From Hofstenia miamia (taxonomy: Eukaryota > Xenacoelomorpha > Acoela), in the NCBI GenBank assembly GCA_004352715.1, contig SCFE01000057.1:1889308-1953307 (forward strand): a DNA stretch of 64,000 nt. Direction: 5' to 3'. The notes under the pieces were generated by a model. It was not told the origin of the DNA. It was given only the letters and a program-made list of their open reading frames with translations, and did no database searches. The translations under genes and the position numbers were made by a program. Below, piece by piece: positions 35,833-47,493 of the stretch. Numbering within the stretch: the stretch's first letter is position 1; the number at the start of each line of letters is the position of its first letter.

Positions 35833-36040
35833 ACATTGCATTTATACATATACATATACATAGCAAATATGCATATACATATACATGACATATATACATA
35901 TACACGGCATATATACATATACATATACATGGCATATATACATATACATGTACATGGCATATATACATATACATATACATGGCATATATACATATACATG
36001 GCATATATACATATACATATATATATATATATATGCATAT
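35833..36040. repeat. Minisatellite of ATAC/ATGGC words
   Basis: Irregular repeats of CATATACATGGCATATATA with variants (CATGACATA, CACGGCATA). Frames in both strands read as tyrosine/isoleucine/histidine low-complexity peptides. Its beginning (ATTGCATTTATACATATACA) is also the tail of the truncated Tc1-like copy at 44858, which suggests it grew from that element's own tail. Confidence 0.8.
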
Positions 36041-36352
36041 TTGCGCTAAACAAATTTGGTCATCAACAAAATAAAACATTTTTTAAAAAATATTTGGGAT
36101 CGCTTAAAAATAATAAGGTAATTTTGATTGCAAACAAGAACATACATTTGTGATACAAGACGTATTATAACTTGAATCAAAGCCTCCACTCGTTCAAACA
36201 CGTTTTGCATGAACCTGGTAGTGAATTCATTTTCACGAACACAAATGCTTTACAATTGATTAATCAAAATAACATTGCTAACTAGTGTCTTCTTACGCAG
36301 TTTTTGCTTTATTTTCATTTATATTGGGCTGCAAGTGATCATATTCTACCAC

Positions 36353-36470
36353 AATATCCCCTCATTTGTGTTTGAATTGTGGTGTTAATGTAAGGTTTCA
36401 CAATTCTACTTACTGATATCTAACGAATGAGATACTCTACTGCCGTAGTCAGATGGCTGATATATATATA
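36353..36470. repeat. LINE 3'-end copy, upstream of the RT relic
   Basis: ACAATATCCCCTCATTTGTG then TTTGAATTGTGG and TTCTACTTACTGAT recur at 37271-37390 in the same order. A TA tract and a single n (36476) follow, directly before the reverse transcriptase sequence. Confidence 0.65.
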
Positions 36471-36478
36471 TATATNTA

Positions 36479-37177
36479 TCTTGATCATATTCTACATAGT
36501 TTAAGTGACAGTCGACAGGTGGAAGTAGGGGTTCCTCAGGGTGGCTCGATATCTCCAATCTTGTTCATAATGTATAAAAGTAAACTAAAGCTACCAAACA
36601 CTTGTCTCGCTTATGTATATCCTACTAAAGAGTTGGAGTATATGTTTAAATACTCTGATGATACTAACTGTATTACTGCTATCAAAGCCTCCAACCCTCA
36701 ACATTGTTACAATTCATTTCAGGTGTTTTTAAATTCTCTTGAAAAAGAGTTGTAAAATATGAACCACATTAACAACATTAATAAATCTAAAGAAATGATC
36801 TTTTTGAATAAAAATTTGAAAACAATGAGTTGCTAAGCTTTGCAATTTGAAAAGTTTGCTTCTTGATGTGGTGAAACCAGAATAAGTCTCATGTTGGAAG
36901 TACCTGGGGATTTACATAGATAGCAATTTGTCTTTTGGAAAGCAGACATCAGTGGTGATACAGTAAATCAGTAACCTTTGCATCTCGTTGTATGAAAAAA
37001 GACACTAGAAAGACTATCTTTCAATCCTACATTCTGCCGCACATTACTTACACATCAGCCATATGGATGGGTCATCTTAAACAGAAACAGCGGTACAAAC
37101 TTAGGAAAGCGCTCTATCATGCAGCTAAAGCAATGCAGATACTTCTTACTGATGGCAGCTTTATCAAGCCTTTTTAG
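36479..37177 (+). pseudogene. Decayed LINE reverse transcriptase
   Basis: The first frame (to 36755) carries EVGVPQGGSISPILFIMY, the conserved VPQG..L.P.LF block of non-LTR reverse transcriptases, followed by KYSDDTN, the catalytic Y/F-x-DD motif. A following NKSKEMIF piece resembles the next conserved block. After stops and frame changes, 36992-37177 continues FQSYILPHITYTSAIWMGHL, resembling the thumb region (I.P...Y...VW). The N-terminal part and endonuclease are absent. The downstream 3' end at 37271-37400 finishes in TATATATG and CTCTCT repeats, consistent with a CR1/L2-like element. Confidence 0.75.
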
Positions 37178-37270
37178 TCAAATTTTAATCCTTTTAATTT
37201 GTTCTTTTTGTGAGTGCCTTTTAATCTTTAGATACAGGATTAAATCTTAACTGAACTTATCTTAAATTAA

Positions 37271-37400
37271 CAATATCCCCATCTTTGTGTTTGAATTGTG
37301 GTGGTCTTAGTGGAAGGCTTTAAAATTCTACTTACTGATGTCTGATGATTGTGCTGCTGTGTTGATGTAGTTAGATGGTTGATATATATGTATCTCTCTC
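37271..37400. repeat. LINE 3' end, downstream copy
   Basis: About 120 bases repeating 36353-36470 with scattered differences; ends in GATATATATGTATCTCTCTC. It marks the 3' border of the reverse transcriptase relic. Confidence 0.65.
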
Positions 37401-37710
37401 TCTCTATTATAAAGTAGCATATTGATGCAATGTTATTATACAAAGACATTGGTGTACACCTATGTCCATTTTTTATTGAAATGACAAACTATTTAGAACT
37501 GTGTACTAAATTGTAACTAATTAAATAACTTTTCATATTTCAAAATTTCCAATTCACTAATATTTCGAAAAATTAAAGAAAACTCTAAAATTTAGTTGAA
37601 AAAGAACTCAAACATCAAATAAATTTTTAAAAAAATGGGAGAGTGAATAATATTACTACAGCAATATGCTTTCTTTTTTAAAAAATTGCATAAAATTAAA
37701 TGCATTCTAT

Positions 37711-37758
37711 ATTAAACAAAAATGTTGTGGGTGATCCAATTAATTTGACCCAACTGTA
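37711..37758. repeat. Tc1-type terminal inverted repeat (solitary end)
   Basis: Reads TGGGTGATCCAATTAATTTG then ACCCAACTG, followed by TA. It resembles the end at 50350-50385 (GGGTGGCCAATTAATTAAGG then CCACAACTG). The partner end was not found. Confidence 0.45.
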
Positions 37759-37810
37759 TATATATATATATATAGTGTAATCAAATACATTATTTTATTA
37801 GACGTCCAAC

Positions 37811-38543
37811 CAGGGTTTTCAAATCAATTTCAAATGTTCAAACTTTCAAATCAAATTTTCAATTTTTTGAAAAAATTCTAAAATTCAAATTTCAAACCAA
37901 ACTTTGGAGGCTAAGGAACAAATTTTGATATTGAAATTTTGGAAAAATTTGCACATAATTATTAAATTTCAAAAATATTATTTTATTTATATATATAATA
38001 AATTTAGAATAATTATTAACATTTAAAATGACAACTCTGACAGTGATAATAATGGCTTTGAAAATTCATTCATTTAAGAAAACTCTGGGACTCATTTGGC
38101 ATATTTGATAATTAAGCAACAGTGAACACATTTTGCAAACTTTGTGACTATCCTGTATGTTGGCCAGATTTCTTGATTTACCTGGAATAATTAAATAAGC
38201 AATTTCAACATTCTTGAATGTCAAAGGAGCATTTACTACAAATTATGTCTCTACGCAATAAGTACTATAATAATATTTTCTAATGTATGATTAATATATG
38301 TTTTACTATATATACTCCATATTGCTACAAAAATATAGTAATTTGTAATTACACATTAGGCTAATAAATATACATTTCTTTATGTAAGAATTTTTTTACA
38401 AGAAATATCAAGCTTGAAATCAAATTTTCAAACTTTCAAATTTCAAATCAAACTTTGAATTTAATAATATTCAAATTTTCGAATCAAAGTTTGGAAAGTA
38501 TTCAAATTTCAAACTTAATTTTCGTCAAACCTTGAAAGCCCTG
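37811..38543. mobile_element. hAT-like MITE with 8-bp target duplication
   Basis: Left end CAGGGTTTTCAAATC, right end TTGAAAGCCCTG: the first twelve bases pair with one mismatch. It is flanked by CGTCCAAC (37803-37810) and CGTCCAAA (38544-38551), a 7 of 8 match and the length expected of hAT insertions. Subterminal sequence is packed with TTCAAA/TTTGAA words in both orientations, as in fold-back hAT MITEs. No transposase frame. Length is 733 bp. Confidence 0.7.
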
Positions 38544-39050
38544 CGTCCAAAAATGTCAAATAAATATTAAAAATTTTCACGACATAATGCGCTGATAGGA
38601 AAAATGACATGAAAGTAACAAAAATCTTAAAAAATAATTTTTGTAATTAAAATACAAAGTGCTAAAGTTCATTAAATTGTATGTTCAAACGTTAAAAAAT
38701 GGCGATTTGCAGTCATATAAATTTCACTAGAAACAATCTTTACCATTTTTATGGCTTCTATAGAATAATCACCTTAATGAATTTTGAAACATAAATTTCA
38801 TTAAACTGTTTTTTCTGCCAAAGTGGTCATTAAGGTGAGTTGAATTGTTATTAGTTTACATTCGAGAAAGTTAATTATCAAACTGAAATGAACTTTGACA
38901 AAATTTACAATAACTAAATTTGCTTCTAAAATGCTAATATATACAAAAAAGAGAAGTTAGGCTTAGTGTTTATATATTATGTGAAATATATTTTGAGTTG
39001 CACAATTAATGTTCTACACCATTGTTCTTAGCAGCTTAGAGACCACAACT

Positions 39051-39820
39051 AAGATTTGTGTTTCATCAACTGATCTGCTTAATCAGATTTTCATATATAC
39101 ATATATATGTACATATATATAAGATTTGTGTGTCATCAACTGATCTGCTTAATCAGATTTTCATATATACATATATATGTACATATATATAAGATTTGTG
39201 TGTCATCAACTGATCTGCTTAATCAGATTTTCATATATACATATATATGTACATATATATAAGATTTGTGTGTCATCAACTGATCTGCTTAATCAGATTT
39301 TCATATATACATATATATGTACATATATATAAGATTTGTGTGTCATCAACTGATCTGCTTAATCAGATTTTCATATATACATATATATGTACATATATAT
39401 AAGATTTGTGTGTCATCAACTGATCTGCTTAATCAGATTTTCATATATACATATATATGTACATATATATAAGATTTGTGTGTCATCAACTGATCTGCTT
39501 AATCAGATTTTCATATATACATATATATGTACATATATATAAGATTTGTGTGTCATCAACTGATCTGCTTAATCAGATTTTCATATATACATATATATGT
39601 ACATATATATAAGATTTGTGTGTCATCAACTGATCTGCTTAATCAGATTTTCATATATACATATATATGTACATATATATAAGATTTGTGTGTCATCAAC
39701 TGATCTGCTTAATCAGATTTTCATATATACATATATATGTACATATATATAAGATTTGTGTGTCATCAACTGATCTGCTTAATCAGATTTTCATATATAC
39801 ATATATATGTACATATATAT
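39051..39820. repeat. 70-bp tandem satellite, 11 copies
   Basis: Exactly eleven units of 70 bp, each beginning AAGATTTGTGTGTCATCAAC, with an internal inverted repeat (CTGAT, 7-base loop, ATCAG) and a palindromic TA-rich half (CATATATATGTACATATATA). By eye the units are identical, except that the first has TTTC for TGTC and starts next to unique sequence. The array runs straight into a longer (TA)n tract. The near-perfect identity means recent expansion or gene conversion, or that the assembler copied one consensus. Confidence 0.95.
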
Positions 39821-39825
39821 ATATA

Positions 39826-39862
<37 letters not shown>

Positions 39863-39869
39863 CTATATA

Positions 39870-41185
39870 TAATTGACCATGTTGAACTGCCTTACATTAA
39901 GAAGTTCAAATGGGAATGTACTTAGAAGTGATTGTGTATACAATTACTTCAAAAATGACATTTCAATGTTGACATTATTATAACTAAATTCACAAAGTAA
40001 AACATGTTTACTGAAAACTGTATTCAAAGACATCAATAATTCATTGAAACTCTCACCTTAGCTTTTCATCAAAGTCACTCGTCGATTAGTATTTAGGCAA
40101 GAAAGAGTGACTATTAAGTGTTTTAACATCAATAACGAATTTGGATTCTAACCTCTATTACTAATTTGCTGGCAAGCATTCCTACTTTAAAACCACAAAA
40201 GCCAATGATTACTAATGCTGTAAAAATTATTGCATATCTGCTTCATATATAAAGCTTCAAATTTCCAAATAAGACATTCTGAACAAGATTGCCAAAATTT
40301 ATAAACTTTTCATTTGAAAAGATTGAATATTATTCAAAATCAGTAAACACAAAATAAAACAACTTTTGGCGCTAAATCTGATTTCTAAGACTTTTGGAAT
40401 TGCTAAGATATCCACTTTCAAAGTCAGCTTATGCTTAGAATTTCTAAGAATTATTTCAACTTGTATAAACTAAGGAATATCAATTATTAATACACTTTGT
40501 TTGCAAAAAGTTGGGAAAAATATTAAAATTCAGGAATAATTATTAAAAAATTATTTTTACATTTACTTCATAACTATGTAGTCCATCCGGCTCAATTAGT
40601 GGTTCATTAAACTAAAACTAGTTAGACTGCACATTTGATTGTCACATCCCCTGACAGCAACGTGTTGGCCTTTTACTTGAGTCTATGTCAAGCAGAACCA
40701 AGGTTGGCAAACACGATTTAATAAAACTGTCAAACTATAAAACTAAAGTTTGTGCAAACTTGTCAATATAATCTATTAGTAGCAAAGTTATCATGTTTCG
40801 AGGAATATAAATAGAAATTCTCATTTTAGATCGAATGTTTACAATAACAAATCCTTGCCACACGTATTGTAAGATAGAGAATCAATCGTTTTAGATTAAC
40901 ACAGATCAGCAATTACTAAACTTTTTCAGAATCAATTATTTTTATGTAACCATATATTATATATATATTATTAAGAAAATTTAATTTTTGGAAATGGACG
41001 AAACTATAATTCTAGTTTTCGGCATTGTGGAAGGCGTTAATGCTCACAAAAATTGTAAAATGTATGTACCATATATATATTAAAGATTTATCTGAAGTTG
41101 CTTGAATATTCATTGGAATTATATCTCTATTATTACAAAATATAATTATCAATTTTAGATTATAATTACAAGATGAAATTGTTAC
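39870..41185. other. Non-coding stretch
   Basis: No supported exon or element. Sequence near 40600-40720 is less AT-rich, but no frame or terminal repeat could be established. Confidence 0.35.
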
Positions 41186-41218
41186 CTGCACTTCTGTCTT
41201 CATTTCAGTTCTATCCAT
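41186..41218 (-). CDS. Candidate first coding exon (start codon and donor)
   Basis: Read on the minus strand, an ATG preceded by an in-frame TAA starts the 11-residue peptide MDRTEMKTEVQ, which stops at a strong donor (GTGCAG|GTAACA) in phase 0. The 76-codon frame just upstream (41222-41452) is not continuous with it and would be 5' UTR if this is a first exon. Gene B exons at 21951 and below share strand and phase but lie 19 kb away, so a link is speculation. Confidence 0.3.
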
Positions 41219-41606
41219 TGTTTAAAGATTGAGAAAATTTTGTTGAATTAGCACTAAACAACCGTATTTATCTATGCAAAGGGATACATTTGAATTCAGA
41301 AAATTAGATCTACCGACATGGCTTCGTTTACAATCAGTTGAGTGGCATATACTTTTGACCATAATGCAGTTCGATTGGTGATTGGACGATTTGCAGATTG
41401 AGTCAATGCATTTAGCAGATAGAAACTGTTTGCTATTATTTACTTGCGTCAATACTATATATTTACAATAAGTTCATCGCTACTGTTTTGCTTCAACACA
41501 TCAACTTTAAATAACTGTTTTCAAATGTTATAAGCAACTTTTATTCTTGACAAAAACTGACTTTAGGATATGAACTGATGAAGTATGCATATATATATTA
41601 TGTAAT

Positions 41607-41641
<35 letters not shown>

Positions 41642-42811
41642 AGCGTAAAATATATTATTAAATTTGTTTTTGTGAAGTTTCTATAGCGAATTTTTTAATT
41701 TCCCATTATACTTTGAGTATTATATTTCAAAAAAATGCTTATATTTTTTGCAAAGTATTATGGTATTGAAATTAATTTTCCTGAGTAGTGTATTACTTAA
41801 AATTGATATTTAGTATAATTTTTCTTAATTTTTTAACGCATATCACCATGGTGATGCACAGATGTTTAACGATAAAGAATAATATTATTATTATGGCTTT
41901 TACGAAAACGAACTTTAGTTTTCATTCAATTTTTTAATGTATTGTAAAGTAATTCATTTGAAATGCTAATAACTAATCCACAATAAAGTAATCTAAAATG
42001 TATTGTATATTCCTGTTCACATTTACTGATAAAAACGCAGGATCTAATTCAGAATTAATGTAAACTGGAAATAGAAACTAGGATATCAAAAAATGTCTTG
42101 CTTTGTACTGTTAAGTGCTTGAAAGGGTTGACAAACCGACACTTTACTTGAAATTAATGGCTCAATTCTAATCTATTCACTAAATAGCTCTAAATGGCCC
42201 AATATGCAATTCATTCAGCACTTACATTGAAAACCGTCAATTTTCGAAAAACGATTAGAACGGATTACTGGGATGTTCTTAAAACTTGTAACAAGCTGTT
42301 TATAACAGTTTTTTATAACTTTTAGATATTTACTCGAAACTATTAGGTAAATAAATTAATTTTAACTAAGTCTAAATTATATGCACATTTTTAGAATATA
42401 GTGATTTAATCCTGAAGGAATATCACTTGAGTGAAAGATCAATAAAATTATACTAAGCCTGCTTTGATAAAAAATGCACACATTTACATTTAGATGAACA
42501 GAGTTCAATATAAGCTTTTCCATTGCTTTATATATATATATATATATATATATATGTTCCAGACTCTGAATTTAAGGGAACGTTTTTTCAAAATGTTTGA
42601 ATTCAACTAATAACTTTAATCTAAATGTCCATTATGTCATTTAAATTGTTGCGGATGGATATCAAACTTAATAGTGGTGGTTTATGTTGCATAGAAATCG
42701 CATTAAATCTTAAAATAAATAAAAAAAGAGATTCCACAAACTGTCAATTTAAATGAGTGGAGTGAGGAAACTATTTTGATCTTATAAGAACATCAAGAAG
42801 AAAATAGAAAT
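41219..42811. other. Non-coding stretch with TA tracts
   Basis: Includes TA tracts at 41590-41640 and 42531-42555 and a perfect 14-base palindrome (ATCACCATGGTGAT, 41842-41855). A possible short first exon at 42812-42848 (ATG, 12 codons, donor CGCAAAG|GTAACA) is too short to call. Confidence 0.35.
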
Positions 42812-42989
42812 ATGTTCAAGAGAAAAGTCGATTCTTCAGAACGCAAAGGTAACAGTTCCTTAGTGTACATTTGGTTAAAGTTTCTGGTGTTTTAAAACTA
42901 AGATTTAAAAATTCAAGAATAAAGTTACAATTTGTAATCTTTGATGGAATTTTTCTCAGTGTGTTGAGCAAATATAGAGCAGCTTTGCA

Positions 42990-43016
42990 GCGACATTATA
43001 TTTGACCAGCACTGTA
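42990..43016. repeat. Possible Tc1-type end
   Basis: TATTTGACCAGCACTG followed by TA, resembling the better-preserved end at 55748. No partner found. Confidence 0.3.
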
Positions 43017-43320
43017 ATTCTGGAGAACAAATCGGGAAGAGAAATTAGTGCTTGAGAGAAAAAAATTGAATTTCTTTCAGTGATCAAGAAATATTTTTGA
43101 TGATGCCATCATATATATTTCATTTTATCTATCTATTATTCATCATTAATATTTTGTTGCTAGCTGATATATTTAGGCAAGCACGGATTTATATGCTGAT
43201 TCAAGGATCCCAAAGAACCTCTTTTTGTTTACAATCACTTAGCAACTCAAGCCTTTGTCTGATTTTATTTTCTGTTTTCGGTGATTAAATCACATGCTTA
43301 TTTTTGGCAACCTTACATAG

Positions 43321-43398
43321 CAAGTCATGAAAGTAGTAACACGAACCTTTCCCAAGAATTCTGCCTTAGCCCAAAGAAGATTCCAATTAGATTGTTAG
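43321..43398 (+). CDS. Candidate short exon, family unknown
   Basis: Starts after an acceptor (GCAACCTTACATAG) and encodes QVMKVVTRTFPKNSALAQRR then FQLDC before TAG; a donor (GATT|GTTAGA) overlaps the end at 43393. Codons such as ACC, CCC, AAG and GCC stand out from the AT-rich surroundings. Too short for certainty. Confidence 0.3.
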   Translation, partial: QVMKVVTRTFPKNSALAQRRFQLDC

Positions 43399-43988
43399 AT
43401 AGATTCGTTTAGCAGTGTACATTTTTACATGAGAATCCCCCATTTCCAGTTTCTTTTCGTTAGTTGCAATTAAATATATTAAGTGCTTGCAAAAATTCAT
43501 GTCTGTAAATTGCGAAGATACGTTGGGTGGCAAAGGTATGCAATCAATGTCTGTTTTTGTTTATGTCTGCACCTAATAGAGAATGAGTTTCCATGGAATT
43601 CTCTGAGACCGATTTAATTAATGCGACCACTCGAATACCTAAGATGAAATGTCTAAGAACCTCTGCTGGTAATTTAATGCAATTATATGAACTGAATTAA
43701 AAGAGAATTTCTTTTAGCAAACTTTTATATTAAATCGTGACAATTTTCACAAGAGTTGAATACGATAGCAGTCATAATTTTATATGTCTTCCCTGAAGCA
43801 AACTGCTGTTTTAAGGCCTCGTATTTTAAATGCTGACTGGCGATACCAGCCACTACTCGCGGATACAAGCGGGTGCGCATAATTATTATCGAGTAAGGGC
43901 GAGTACGGATAAAGCAATGAATTTCACATTATGCGCATTTTAAGTAATTTTTTTTTCAAAAACATAAATTATATAAACATTATTGAAA

Positions 43989-44027
<39 letters not shown>

Positions 44028-44857
44028 GTCAATTGTTTTCGAAATTTTATTATACATATTTAATTGGCTTAACTTCAGTAAACAAAATTTTATTCTCTAA
44101 TAAGAAAGTCAATGTTCGACAGGCGGTTATGTTATTAAAAAAAGTTCTGCAGGCAAATCACTACTTTCTGAATTAAAACCAACTAAAATCTTCTTAAAAT
44201 TCAAACAATCAAATGTTGCTTTTTCTTAATTTTGTTTTATTAATCAAATACCTGTCATTGAATTACATCTAATGTTCATTGGTAGATTTTCTGGTTTACC
44301 AAGCAACATTCATTCAGCAACTGAAAACATTTTTGTTTGTGACATTTTTGTAGATAATAATCTGAAATTTTTAACAGTTCTGCAGAAAGAGTTTATTTAG
44401 AGAATGATATTTTATTTTGTACAATATGAGAAGAATGGAAATGAAAGGGGTACTAAAAATATTTCAAAGTTTATTTTTTAGAAAAAATATCCAAATATGC
44501 TCATATTTCAAAACAAAGTTCATAAATAAAAAAAATCGAATTATCATTCCCTAGTCATGACTCTTATCTTTAAAACAAAACCAAGCGAAGTGTCTGCAGT
44601 AATGTCTTAAGTCCTTAGAGTGTCAAAACTGAATTACAGAAATTGGCCATTTTGGATTATTAGTGCAATTCTTGCAAAAAAATTTCTTTTCAATAACATA
44701 TGTTTCCAGAAAAGTGAGGTTTGACAAACAGTGACTATTTTTTTTCAACGTTAGCATTTTCAGAACATTAAAACCTAAATTTTTAGAGATCAATAAATTT
44801 CAATGTATACTATTTCAATTAATTGATGTCAATTTCAATTTAAATGTGGTGGAAGTA
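43399..44857. other. Non-coding stretch with one GC-rich patch
   Basis: A patch at 43815-43910 carries CTACTCGCGGATACAAGCGG and GAGTAAGGGCGAGTACGG; such words are common in decayed DNA transposons, but no ends were found. The frame at 43931-44176 is built on a TA tract. Confidence 0.3.
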
Positions 44858-45130
44858 GGCTAATTTGCTTAAATCGGTGCAAAAGAGGGTACAAACCGTT
44901 GTAAAAAGGATACCTTATTACATACTAAAAACCCGTGTATTGCATTTGAATTTTGTTTTGTAGGTGTTTCAGTTATTGTTGCAAATAAAATTCAGTTAAA
45001 TTGTATTTTATATCTTATGTGCGATCTTTATGTTCAAGTCTATATGCATAGTATGTAATTATATATATATATATATATATATACTATATACGTGTACATT
45101 GCATTTATACATATACATATACATATATAC
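44858..45130 (+). mobile_element. 5'-truncated second copy of the 35-kb Tc1-like element
   Basis: From GGCTAATTTGCTTAAATCGG onward it matches 35607-35870 with few differences: GGTGCAAAAG for GGTGCCAAAG, TTGTTGCAAA for TTGTCGTAAA, and a longer TA tract. It starts abruptly inside the C-terminal part of the transposase. It includes the sequence beyond the TA tract (CGTGTACATTGCATTTATAC), so the TA tract is internal to the element. Confidence 0.8.
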
Positions 45131-46004
45131 TTTGTAAATAAGCTTAAACAATTTGATTTATTTTGCTATGATATGCGTGCAAATCTATTCTATTGGTATA
45201 TATTAAATATTTTCAAACAACTTGCTATTGAGATCAAATGATAATCTGTCAGCAATATTGCATACAATTATTTAAATTAGAATTGCTGCATTTTTCAGTG
45301 TTTTAAGTTCAAAATTAATGGCTGTATAATTACTGCAACTTTTCATATTCAATAATTTTAAGAAAAGTAATTTCTTCACCTTAAGCAAATGGGAAGCAGT
45401 AATTGAATAAGATAATGAAAAAGTTCTTGACTAAAAATGTTTTAGAATATTTTTCTCAAGCATTGTTATTTTAATGAATAAAATATTTATGCACCTAACC
45501 AATAACATCATTGTTTAAATAAGTTGCAAATAATAAAATCTGCTTATCAAAAACCACCAAAAGCATTTTCTTGATGGTGAACACCAGATTATATTTTAAG
45601 AGTAACAATGTTATTAAGGGTACTTTTTTGTGATCTGCAATTTTTTTTGATCAAAGTAATGGGAGTAATGATTTTTCTAAATTAATATAAAGCAATAACT
45701 CAACTATTATTTACAAAAATGTCATTTGCTTTTTGATTAAATATTTGAGAGAAATATGTGGTTGAGCCAAGCATTTCGCAGAACTAATCAATTTATCCTT
45801 TATCTTTTAGACCGTACCAAATTTAATTAAATCATGATATAGCAGGGAAACAATGCAAATATTTTTTCTACAGTGGACCGGAAATTGAATACATCAGNNN
45901 NNNNNNNNNNNNNNNTTTCAGTTATTGTTGCAAATAAAATTCAGTTAAATTGTATTTTATATCTTATGTGCGATCTTTATGTTCAAGTCTATATGCATAG
46001 TATG

Positions 46005-46057
<53 letters not shown>

Positions 46058-46499
46058 NCAAGCATTGTTATTTTAATGAATAAAATATTTATGCACCTAA
46101 CCAATAACATCATTGTTTAAATAAGTTGCAAATAATAAAATCTGCTTATCAAAAACCACCAAAAGCATTTTCTTGATGGTGAACACCAGATTATATTTTA
46201 AGAGTAACAATGTTATTAAGGGTACTTTTTTGTGATCTGCAATTTTTTTTGATCAAAGTAATGGGAGTAATGATTTTTCTAAATTAATATAAAGCAATAA
46301 CTCAACTATTATTTACAAAAATGTCATTTGCTTTTTGATTAAATATTTGAGAGAAATATGTGGTTGAGCCAAGCATTTCGCAGAACTAATCAATTTATCC
46401 TTTATCTTTTAGACCGTACCAAATTTAATTAAATCATGATATAGCAGGGAAACAATGCAAATATTTTTTCTACAGTGGACCGGAAATTGAATACATCAG
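44967..46499. repeat. Complex duplication at gap and n joins
   Basis: Two segments occur twice. Segment A (44967-45066) recurs at 45916-46015 and segment B (45457-45897) at 46059-46499. The second A and B are joined by a TA tract ending in a single n (46058), omitting the 390 bases between the first A and B; an N run (45898-45915) separates the two sets. The second set looks like a misjoined alternative haplotype. Confidence 0.85.
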
Positions 46500-47493
46500 C
46501 AATGCGTGATTCGAAAATCATCAATTGAATCTCAATTTACAAATGGCTAGAAAATAACATTTAATATTTTGAGAATAAATATAAGTTCAGAAGTTTAAAG
46601 CCAAGTATTTGATTTAGGTTGAATTAGATCACGAAAAAGAAATAAACCATGAAATCGCTTTAAATGTTAATTTATTTCAAATTGAATTTTGCTGCAAAGC
46701 ATAAATACAAAATAAAAGAGATCTCTAATCAAGCTCATATCTTTGAATTTGAATTTCAGTTGTTTTGATGTTTCGTTTTTTTGGAATGGATTCTCAACAA
46801 ACGCTATAAATAATATTAATAAAATTACAAAATCTTAAATAATCAGAATTTTATCTTTTATGTTATTGGTAATTTTGAAATTTAGTCCTTTGCAATTATT
46901 TATAGTAAAATTTTCAATGCATATTAAATCTATCCGATTTGCATGTTTACAGACATTGTGAAAAACCGGTTATCAGCTATATAACCTGTGTATTGGATAG
47001 CGGCTCAGTTTTTTCTAAGTAGCCAGGTTTTGGTTAATTCAAAACTGAGATTTTAAGAGATAAATAAATACTTTTTAGCATAAAATTTTCTTTAGTGCTA
47101 AAATTATGTCATTTTGAGTTACTTGATATAATCTATTTTAATAATCTATTGCACAACCAATATGATCTGGAACTATCAAGAATAATATCAGAATAACAAA
47201 CAACAAACTACTGTCCTTACAATTTTAACTGCAAATGATATAATAAAAAAACAACCAAATCATTCTATTTAAATAGGATTGTTATCCTTGCTAACTTTAT
47301 GCATCGAAATACTTCCATTAATATATGCATGAAAAACCATCATTAAAAAGTAACGGCTTGCAAATATTTTTGACTATCTTATTAATAATAATTGTAAAAA
47401 TATTCAATAAGTTTAAGTATTTTATGCCGAGTACCCTATATACATTATTTTGTTATAATAACTTCTTAATAATAAATATATTCTACAACTATT
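46500..47493. other. Non-coding stretch
   Basis: Nothing recognised. A slightly GC-richer patch near 46960-47030 contains ACCGGTTATCAGC but shows no ends or frame. Confidence 0.35.

Noticed and set aside
35765-36153. Four frames of 69-105 codons on both strands
   Set aside because: Most are products of the ATAC/ATGGC minisatellite, reading as Tyr/Ile/His/Met repeats; the plus-strand 69-codon frame is the Tc1-like C-terminus.
39737-39925. 62-codon plus-strand frame
   Set aside because: Made of the last satellite unit and the adjoining TA tract.
42812-43393. A gene starting at the ATG 42812 and continuing at 43321
   Set aside because: The first piece ends in phase 1 and the second starts in phase 0, so they cannot be joined directly.
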